A stretch of 9,775 bases of DNA, taken from the NCBI GenBank assembly GCA_964388495.1, contig CAYMAT010000047.1:1-9775 (forward strand), in the 5' to 3' direction. Made by a program: the position numbers and the translations under genes. Position 1 is the stretch's first letter; each line of letters begins with the position of its first letter. The notes under the pieces were generated by a model. That model had not been told where the DNA came from, made no database searches, and saw only the letters and a program-made list of their open reading frames with translations. The DNA is from CAYMAT01 sp964388495. Its GTDB lineage: Bacteria; Patescibacteriota; Gracilibacteria; Peribacterales; Peribacteraceae. This document shows positions 6,396 to 9,775 of the stretch, one piece after another.

Positions 6396-6566
6396 TCAGA
6401 GATCGCAAGGACGGACCGTGACGCGGCCGTTGTCCTTAGCGCGGGCAACTGCCTTCTTGACCATGTCCTCGATTGCGGAGGAAGCGGCCTCGGGGAGGTC
6501 TCCGGAGCACATCATGCCGTGCTTCTTGAGGAGTTCCTTGATCGCGGATGCGACGATGTAACTCAT
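6396..6566 (-). CDS. Bacterial histone (single histone fold, short type)
   Basis: A 56-residue protein. A first helix (IVASAIKELLKKHG, 4-17) leads through MMCSGDLPEAA (18-28) to a long central helix ending MVKKAVARAKDNG (35-47), then loop RVTVRPCDL (48-56). This is the helix-loop-helix-loop-helix histone pattern. R48-x-T50 matches the DNA-contacting R-x-T of archaeal histones (GRKTIKAEDI), and D55 sits seven residues after R48, the spacing of the conserved Arg-Asp salt bridge. The central helix is about one turn shorter than in archaeal HMfB, and the third helix is cut to a stub, as I recall for the short dimeric bacterial histones typified by Bdellovibrio Bd0055. It probably binds DNA as a dimer. 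It has its own putative promoter and a terminator. The ATG start lacks an SD. Confidence 0.85.
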   Translation of the reverse strand: MSYIVASAIKELLKKHGMMCSGDLPEAASSAIEDMVKKAVARAKDNGRVTVRPCDL

Positions 6567-6597
6567 ACAGATGGGGATAAAGGAATAAAGTACTCGG

Positions 6598-6625
6598 ATT
6601 GTAAGAGCGTTCTTTTGGCGCGCAA
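6598..6625 (-). promoter_or_regulatory. Putative promoter of the histone-like gene
   Basis: On the minus strand, TACAAT (6598-6603; 5 of 6 to TATAAT) lies 16 bases from TTGCGC (6620-6625; weak -35). It predicts a leader of about 25 bases before the ATG at 6566. A perfect TTGACA on the same strand (6673-6678) has no -10 at good spacing. Confidence 0.4.
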
Positions 6626-6663
6626 GGCCATTTCTTTGAACGGAATAGCATAAGGGGCTTTAA

Positions 6664-6684
6664 TGAAAATTCTGTCAATTTTCA
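6664..6684. repeat. Small AT-rich hairpin
   Basis: A perfect 8-bp stem TGAAAATT/AATTTTCA with loop CTGTC, between the histone-like gene and the tRNA. It contains the TTGACA noted for the minus strand. Its role is unknown. Confidence 0.4.
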
Positions 6685-6727
6685 CAAAAGCCGCCCGTCG
6701 ATTGGGGTTTTTCCGCTAAAGAAGGCC

Positions 6728-6755
6728 TTGAGGAAGGCCTTGGTATCTATAGAAT
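6728..6755 (+). promoter_or_regulatory. Putative promoter of tRNA-Ser
   Basis: TTGAGG (6728-6733), a 16-base spacer, and TAGAAT (6750-6755), which lies seven bases upstream of the mature tRNA 5' end. It overlaps a tandem AAGGCCTT pair (6723-6741). Confidence 0.45.
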
Positions 6756-6762
6756 CGCCCCT

Positions 6763-6853
6763 GGAGAGATGGCCGAGTGGTCGAAGGCGCGCGACTCGAA
6801 ATCGCGTAACCCCCTCAAGGGGTTCGAGGGTTCGAATCCCTCTCTCTCCGCCA
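6763..6853 (+). tRNA. tRNA-Ser (anticodon CGA)
   Basis: A complete class II tRNA that decodes UCG. The acceptor GGAGAGA (6763-6769) pairs with TCTCTCC (6843-6849). The D arm follows TG. The anticodon stem CGCGA/TCGCG encloses loop CTCGAAA with anticodon CGA. The long variable arm (ACCCC..GGGGT) is typical of serine tRNAs. The T arm is GAGGG-TTCGAAT-CCCTC. The discriminator is G and CCA is encoded (6851-6853). The encoded CCA is the first part of a long inverted repeat reaching 6922. Confidence 0.97.
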
Positions 6854-6922
6854 TGAACCAGAGCGCCGCAGGCTTTGTGGGGCTCGATTTGTGATGTTTT
6901 TGATGCGGCGCACGGTTCATGG
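6851..6922. repeat. Inverted repeat fused to the tRNA-Ser 3' end
   Basis: The left arm is CCATGAACC (6851-6859) plus GCGCCGCA (6863-6870); the right arm is TGCGGCGC (6904-6911) plus GGTTCATGG (6914-6922). That is 17 perfect base pairs with a 3x2 internal loop and a 33-base hairpin loop. The left arm begins with the tRNA's own CCA. A further near-copy of the outer arm, GGTTCATGCC, occurs at 6951-6960. Confidence 0.75.
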
Positions 6923-6957
6923 CAAGCCACTGAAAAGCCGAGGACGCTTTGGTTCAT

Positions 6958-6991
6958 GCCCTGCACTGGAGCGAAGCGACTAGTGCGGGGC
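6958..6991. repeat. Hairpin at the 3' end of the PolX gene
   Basis: GCCCTGCACT (6958-6967) pairs with AGTGCGGGGC (6982-6991), with one G-U pair; the right arm touches the PolX stop codon. No U-tract follows on the minus strand, so it is not a standard intrinsic terminator. Confidence 0.6.
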
Positions 6992-7974
6992 TACCGAATA
7001 TCACCTGTTCTCTTTGTAGGGTCCACCCACGTGAGCCCCAGCTTCTTGTAGATGTCCTCTTCCTCTTTGCTTGCGAGCCTTTTCTCGCCCTCAAAGAGTC
7101 CATACTCGTTCAGTTTCCACCCGTTTTTGATCGCGATTTTACGGAGCGTGATGTTGTGCTCTTTATCCCCCGTAAAGTAGAGGAGGGCACTGCCCCACTC
7201 ATCGCGTTTTACAAAGCGGATATCCACGCGTATTGCCGGGCCGTCCTTCTTCTTTGTCAGTAACAGATCAAAGGAGAGCTTGGTTCCGCCATGGGCCACT
7301 ATGTGCCGCACGATAGGGAGTTTGGCGATGACTTCCGAGACCTTGGCCGCGTCATTGGTCACCGTCAGCACGTCCAAATCACCCACGGTCGCCTTTCCGC
7401 GCCTAAAAGATCCCGCGATCTCCGCCCGCTCCACGCCTTTTACCGCCATCACCGCCTTCTTCAGTTTTTCGGCCACAGGCTTCACGTCTTCAAGCGGATG
7501 TCTCATAGAGCGCTCCTCCACGTTTCCCGCGTTTTCTAAAATCTTCTTCTCCATCAGCTCGGAGAATCGCTCCAAGTCTCGTAGCTTCCCCGCCTTCGCC
7601 GCTTCCACCAATTGTTTCACCGTCGTGATGTTCAATTCCTTCTGCAATAGCCGCACGCGCTTGGGGCCCAGATCCTCAATCTCCATCAGCTCCGGTGAAA
7701 GGCCTCCCCGTGCCGCCATCAGTTCATCCAGATGTTTGATCCTGCCCGTGGTATTGAACTCCAATGCCTTCGCCGCGATTGCTTCTCCAATTCCCGGCAG
7801 TGCGCGCAGCTCCGGAATAGTGGTGAACGTGGAAATATCGCGATCCAAATTCTCAATCGTCTGTGCAGCCTTGCGGTATGCCGCGGGCTTAAATAAGACG
7901 CCCTGCTCGGCCAACAGAGCCGCAATTTGATGCAGCATTTGTGCAAAGCGTTGGTTATTAGCGATATTGGGCAT
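6991..7974 (-). CDS. DNA polymerase X family (short form, no PHP domain)
   Basis: A gap-filling, beta-like DNA polymerase expected in base-excision or end-joining repair. Residues are numbered from the chosen ATG (327 aa). They show: an 8-kDa-like N-terminal domain with FKPAAYRKAAQTIENL (28-43), a helix-hairpin-helix at LPGIGEAIAAK (59-69), a second at LGPKRVRLL (102-110), nucleotidyltransferase motif GSFRRGKATVGDLDVL (188-203) with catalytic D199 and D201, the third metal Asp in VDIRF (D251), and the DNA-binding end GWKLNEYGLFEG (285-296). Many bacterial PolX proteins carry a C-terminal PHP exonuclease (~570 aa in total). This one stops after the polymerase core. The ATG at 7974 is preferred because a TATACT box lies eight bases upstream; longer starts at 8022 or 8046 run into a hairpin. 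No SD is present. Confidence 0.92.
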   Translation of the reverse strand: MPNIANNQRFAQMLHQIAALLAEQGVLFKPAAYRKAAQTIENLDRDISTFTTIPELRALPGIGEAIAAKALEFNTTGRIKHLDELMAARGGLSPELMEIEDLGPKRVRLLQKELNITTVKQLVEAAKAGKLRDLERFSELMEKKILENAGNVEERSMRHPLEDVKPVAEKLKKAVMAVKGVERAEIAGSFRRGKATVGDLDVLTVTNDAAKVSEVIAKLPIVRHIVAHGGTKLSFDLLLTKKKDGPAIRVDIRFVKRDEWGSALLYFTGDKEHNITLRKIAIKNGWKLNEYGLFEGEKRLASKEEEDIYKKLGLTWVDPTKRTGDIR

Positions 7975-7981
7975 GAAGCCC

Positions 7982-7987
7982 AGTATA
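7982..7987 (-). promoter_or_regulatory. -10 box for a near-leaderless PolX mRNA
   Basis: TATACT on the minus strand ends seven bases before the ATG at 7974, so transcription would begin at or beside the start codon. The -35 region is weak. Confidence 0.5.
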
Positions 7988-8030
7988 CCTTTTTTAGATG
8001 CCGAGAGATCCAGGCTCACCATAAGAAGGT

Positions 8031-8075
8031 GCCCGATCTTCCTCAAAGGTGGGATTGAGGTGAAGAAGATCGGGC
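8031..8075. repeat. Two-part hairpin upstream of the PolX gene
   Basis: Outer stem GCCCGATCTT (8031-8040) with AAGATCGGGC (8066-8075); inner stem CCTCAA (8041-8046) with TTGAGG (8055-8060); a five-base bulge on one side. It lies between the zinc-finger gene and PolX. It has no T-tract on the minus strand and could shield the 3' end of the zinc-finger mRNA. Confidence 0.6.
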
Positions 8076-8096
8076 GGGAGAAATGGAAAGCAAAAA

Positions 8097-8282
8097 CTAG
8101 CTACGGAAGAAGGGTTTCAATTCCGCGAGTTCCGCGGGGATGATCGTCCCTTCGGGTAGACAGTTGTTAAGGTGTTGCGGGAGCTTTTTAAGCTTTCCGC
8201 TCCAGCGCCTGCAATTAGTGCAGGTCACTTCCTTGTTTCCAACCATCTTGCCGGTTTCTGTCCGTTCACGAAGCGCTTCCAT
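8097..8282 (-). CDS. Small zinc-finger-like protein (C-x2-C-x12-H-x3-C)
   Basis: A 61-residue protein of unknown role. CTNCRRWSGKLKKLPQHLNNC (21-41) has the exact C-x2-C-x12-H-x3-C spacing of a classical C2H2/C2HC finger. A Leu three residues before the His matches the finger's core position, and a Trp falls one residue from the usual aromatic position. The finger is flanked by basic residues (RR, KLKK), consistent with nucleic-acid binding, and the C-terminus is LPEGTIIPAELAELKPFF. ATG 8282 is chosen because GGAGA sits four bases upstream. The frame extends to another ATG at 8324 (75 residues) with no ribosome site. A candidate promoter lies further upstream. It could also be a partial member of a larger CxxC family. 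The ORF is probably real; the function is open. Confidence 0.6.
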   Translation of the reverse strand: MEALRERTETGKMVGNKEVTCTNCRRWSGKLKKLPQHLNNCLPEGTIIPAELAELKPFFRS

Positions 8283-8387
8283 GGTTTCTCCATGTAGGGG
8301 GTTACCACCCTCTCTCAGCCACATCCTAAACAGCGGCCGTTGAGAGTGGATTTCTTGGCAGTAACAATGATGTAAAAGATCCGGAGC

Positions 8388-8415
8388 ATTCTAAGGATGC
8401 TTGGTTTGCAGGCAA
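8388..8415 (-). promoter_or_regulatory. Putative promoter of the zinc-finger gene
   Basis: On the minus strand, TTGCCT (8410-8415), a 16-base spacer, and TAGAAT (8388-8393). The expected start is near 8381, about 100 bases before the chosen ATG or 57 before the longer one. Confidence 0.4.
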
Positions 8416-8466
8416 TAAACTCCCCCTTGATAGGGGTTTTTGCGCATGGTGCAGCGCTAAAGTCTT

Positions 8467-8484
8467 GTACTGCTTTAGCAGTAC
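8467..8484. promoter_or_regulatory. 18-bp palindrome abutting a -35 box (possible operator)
   Basis: GTACTGCT-TT-AGCAGTAC is a perfect inverted repeat of 8-bp half-sites with a 2-bp centre, ending exactly at the base before TTGCCA (8485-8490). The tight spacing suits a dimeric regulator rather than an RNA hairpin. No regulator gene is adjacent. Confidence 0.5.
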
Positions 8485-8513
8485 TTGCCAAGCGGGAAGC
8501 TAATCTTAATACT
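8485..8513 (+). promoter_or_regulatory. Promoter of the small basic-protein gene
   Basis: TTGCCA (8485-8490; 5 of 6 to TTGACA), a 17-base spacer, and AATACT (8508-8513; 4 of 6 to TATAAT). It predicts a start near 8520 and a leader of roughly 97 bases. That leader contains a small hairpin TCGCT/AGCGA (8535-8549). Confidence 0.45.
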
Positions 8514-8616
8514 GCGACGTTCCTTTGTATTCTGTCGCTTAAATAGCGAAGAAAAAGGTGTTCGATGAATCTCTTTTCCTTCTCTGTTCCAGTGTTTCTT
8601 TTTCACGGAGGGCTTC

Positions 8617-8745
8617 ATGGCCGTCAAGCAGAAGAAAGAACGCAAGGACCACACTCCATGCCATGCAAACGGTAAAAAAATCGTAAGCAAGGCATGCACC
8701 CGTCCTCCAAAGTCGAGGAAAAGAGAGGGGTGGATCCAGCGTTAG
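8617..8745 (+). CDS. Small highly basic protein, unknown function (42 aa)
   Basis: The sequence starts MAVKQKKERKDHTPCHANGK and ends KSRKREGWIQR. It has about 14 Lys/Arg in 42 residues, two cysteines (15 and 27) and no membrane segment. I do not recognise the family. The basic charge suggests RNA, DNA or ribosome binding, and the two cysteines with H12 and H16 could hold a metal, but that is inference. Support for the gene: GGAGGG lies four bases before the ATG, the best SD in the window, a promoter lies upstream, and a U-tailed terminator lies 15 bases after the TAG. These make a complete transcription unit. The frame on the opposite strand has none of these signals. It sits in a stretch of small accessory-looking elements between PolX and ahcY. 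Confidence 0.6.
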   Translation: MAVKQKKERKDHTPCHANGKKIVSKACTRPPKSRKREGWIQR

Positions 8746-8760
8746 GACAGAGAAGAGGCA

Positions 8761-8796
8761 CCCGGGTACTGGCACATGCTGGTACCTGGGATTTTT
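8761..8796 (+). terminator. Rho-independent terminator of the small basic-protein gene
   Basis: CCCGGGTAC (8761-8769) pairs with GTACCTGGG (8782-8790), with one G-U pair, followed by ATTTTT (8791-8796). Confidence 0.82.
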
Positions 8797-8820
8797 AATA
8801 TCTCCACCTTTGTTCGAGTG

Positions 8821-8985
8821 GCAGGGCTTCGCGACTGCGGTCGCTACGCATTACCTATTTCTTTTGTCAGGGCAACAAAAGAAATAGGCGAAAGAAAAAT
8901 GCTCCGCCGTTCGATTTACCGCTCCGCACGCCGCGCCCCCCGCGAACGGCGGCTCCGGCCATGTGTGTTGTGTGATGTTTGTTAG
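8821..8985. repeat. Structured dispersed repeat, copy B
   Basis: A second copy of the element at 6111-6305, in the same orientation, lacking 30 internal bases. Here the first main stem is longer and perfect: CCTATTTCTTTTGT (8854-8867) with ACAAAAGAAATAGG (8875-8888), loop CAGGGCA. The second stem CCGCCGTTCG/CGAACGGCGG (8904-8952) is kept, and a small GCGAC/GTCGC hairpin lies at 8831-8844. It fills most of the gene-free stretch between the small basic-protein gene and ahcY. Confidence 0.85.
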
Positions 8986-9065
8986 CACGAAATTGAGTAA
9001 TTCATCCGAAGAGACGGGTCTTGTGGGCCCCGACTCTGAGGATACAGCTCAGGGAAGGGTGGGTT

Positions 9066-9099
9066 CATGGGAGGGACACCGCTAGGTGGCCCTTCCATG
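9066..9099. repeat. Long hairpin at the 3' end of ahcY
   Basis: The arms 9066-9080 (starts CATGGGAGGG) and 9085-9099 (ends CCTTCCATG) form a 15-bp stem with one G-U and one mismatch around loop GCTA. It begins one base after the ahcY stop on the minus strand. No U-tract follows. It may stabilise or end the ahcY mRNA. A smaller CTGAG/CTCAG hairpin lies at 9036-9052. Confidence 0.65.
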
Positions 9100-9100
9100 C

Positions 9101-9775
9101 TTAGGTTCCCTCCTGCCAACTGCCCAAGTACTTGATCTGTTCTGGCGTCAGCTTATCGATGTAGATGCCCATCGAAGTCAGCTGGTAGTGCGAGATGGTG
9201 TCATCAATCTCTGCGGGGAGGGTGATCACTTCGGCTTTCATCTTTCCTTTGTTCTTCACCAAGTACTCGCAAGCAAGTGCCTGACCGCAGAAACTGAGAC
9301 TCATGACTTCACTGGGATGGCCTTCTGCGGATGCCAGGTTCACCAGGCGTCCTTCGCCCGCCACGTAGATCACCTTCTTGTTGCTGAGGAGATACTCATC
9401 CAAATAGTGACGCACGCGGCGCTTGCGGCTGGCGTTCTTCTCCAGTGTCTCCAGGTCCAGCTCGCAGTCAAAGTGTCCGGAGTTGGCCAGGACCGCGCCG
9501 TCCTTCATTTTCTCCATGTGCTCGTAACGCACCACGTGGTAGTTCCCCGTTACGGTGATGAAGAGATCACCCAACGGTGCAGCCTCGTGCATGGGCATCA
9601 CGCGGTGACCGTCCATCGTGGCCTGTAATGCGCAGAAGGCATCCACCTCCGTCACAATCACCTGTGCTCCCAGGCCCTGGGCGCGCATGGCCACCCCTTT
9701 TCCGCAGCTGCCGTAACCCAAAACCACGACGGTCTTGCCGGCAATAAGGAGGTTCGTCGAACGCAAAATTCCGTC
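9101..9775 (-). CDS. ahcY: S-adenosylhomocysteine hydrolase (partial, C-terminal part)
   Basis: An NAD-dependent cytosolic enzyme that splits S-adenosylhomocysteine into adenosine and homocysteine, relieving product inhibition of methyltransferases. The frame is open to the window edge, so the N-terminal substrate-binding part is missing and 224 residues are seen. They start DGILRSTNLLIAGK, followed by the NAD-binding GYGSCGKGVAMRAQGLGA, ITVTGNYHV, NSGHFDCELDLETLE and VNLASAEGHPSEVMSLSFCGQ. These are standard AhcY motifs. The protein ends YLGSWQEGT and lacks the extra C-terminal KPxxYRY tail of the eukaryotic and many bacterial enzymes. That short end, with the ASAEGHPSEVM variant, points to the archaeal/Thermotoga-type clade. 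The 5' control region, where a SAH riboswitch might lie, is outside the window. Confidence 0.95.
   Translation of the reverse strand, partial: DGILRSTNLLIAGKTVVVLGYGSCGKGVAMRAQGLGAQVIVTEVDAFCALQATMDGHRVMPMHEAAPLGDLFITVTGNYHVVRYEHMEKMKDGAVLANSGHFDCELDLETLEKNASRKRRVRHYLDEYLLSNKKVIYVAGEGRLVNLASAEGHPSEVMSLSFCGQALACEYLVKNKGKMKAEVITLPAEIDDTISHYQLTSMGIYIDKLTPEQIKYLGSWQEGT

Noticed and set aside
6384..6400. 17-base palindrome TCTGAATC-A-GATTCAGA over the histone-like stop codon
   Set aside because: It has low GC, overlaps coding sequence and sits beside a much stronger terminator. I cannot support a role.
6436..6678. Minus-strand 80-codon frame overlapping the histone-like gene
   Set aside because: It is in another frame, with no motif and no promoter or ribosome signal. 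The 56-residue frame has clear histone features.
6682..6966. Minus-strand frame reading ..GERGIRTLEPLEG..
   Set aside because: This is the well-known false translation of the antisense of a tRNA-Ser gene.
8417..8441. Possible plus-strand terminator CCCC-TTGATA-GGGG-TTTTT
   Set aside because: The GC stem is only four base pairs, and there is no plus-strand gene upstream to end. Kept out of the feature list.
8475..8775. Two minus-strand frames of 74 and 78 codons
   Set aside because: They are antisense to the small basic-protein gene, with no SD, and overlap its terminator and promoter.
8776..8985. Plus-strand 69-codon frame through repeat copy B
   Set aside because: The same terminal frame is open in copy A, but both differences between copies change residues and the frame crosses the strong stem-loops. 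Better explained as a structured repeat.

Overview
The window looks like chromosomal DNA from an uncultivated bacterium, most likely of the Candidate Phyla Radiation (Patescibacteria). This assignment is an inference from gene content and style: a NIF3-like protein of the long archaeal/CPR type, a short family-X DNA polymerase without a PHP domain, an archaeal/Thermotoga-type S-adenosylhomocysteine hydrolase, bacterial infC-rpmI-rplT and prfB, and core genes that mostly lack Shine-Dalgarno (SD) sequences. TGA is a stop here: an RF2 gene is present and TGA ends several genes. That argues against the Gracilibacteria/Absconditabacteria code. I see no CRISPR array, transposase or phage gene.

Layout. 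1-1034: NIF3-like gene (+) and terminator. 1065-1970: six-helix membrane protein (+). 1975-3223: translation cluster infC-rpmI-rplT (-), ending in a terminator shared with the convergent membrane gene. 3281-4924: a two-gene PilN/PilO-like unit (-), bracketed by two copies of an AT-rich inverted repeat. 4945-6106: prfB (+), carrying the classic in-frame CTT-TGA programmed frameshift site. 6111-6378: one copy of a structured dispersed repeat, then a 14-bp bidirectional terminator. 6396-6566: a 56-residue protein (-) that reads as a bacterial histone. 6763-6922: tRNA-Ser(CGA) with encoded CCA that runs into a long inverted repeat. 6991-7974: PolX-type DNA polymerase (-). 8097-8282: small C-x2-C-x12-H-x3-C zinc-finger protein (-). 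8467-8796: a complete small transcription unit (+): palindrome, promoter, strong SD, 42-residue basic ORF, terminator. 8821-8985: second copy of the dispersed repeat. 9066-9775: hairpin and the C-terminal two thirds of ahcY (-), cut by the window edge.

How the genes relate. The core functions are translation (initiation factor 3, L35, L20, RF2, a tRNA), DNA repair or compaction (PolX, histone) and the methyl cycle (AhcY). They sit in short, separately promoted units. The most notable items are the bacterial histone, the structured repeat found twice 2.7 kb apart, the inverted repeats flanking the PilN/PilO-like pair, and the two small accessory-looking genes at 8.1-8.8 kb, which have SD-like sites unlike their neighbours.
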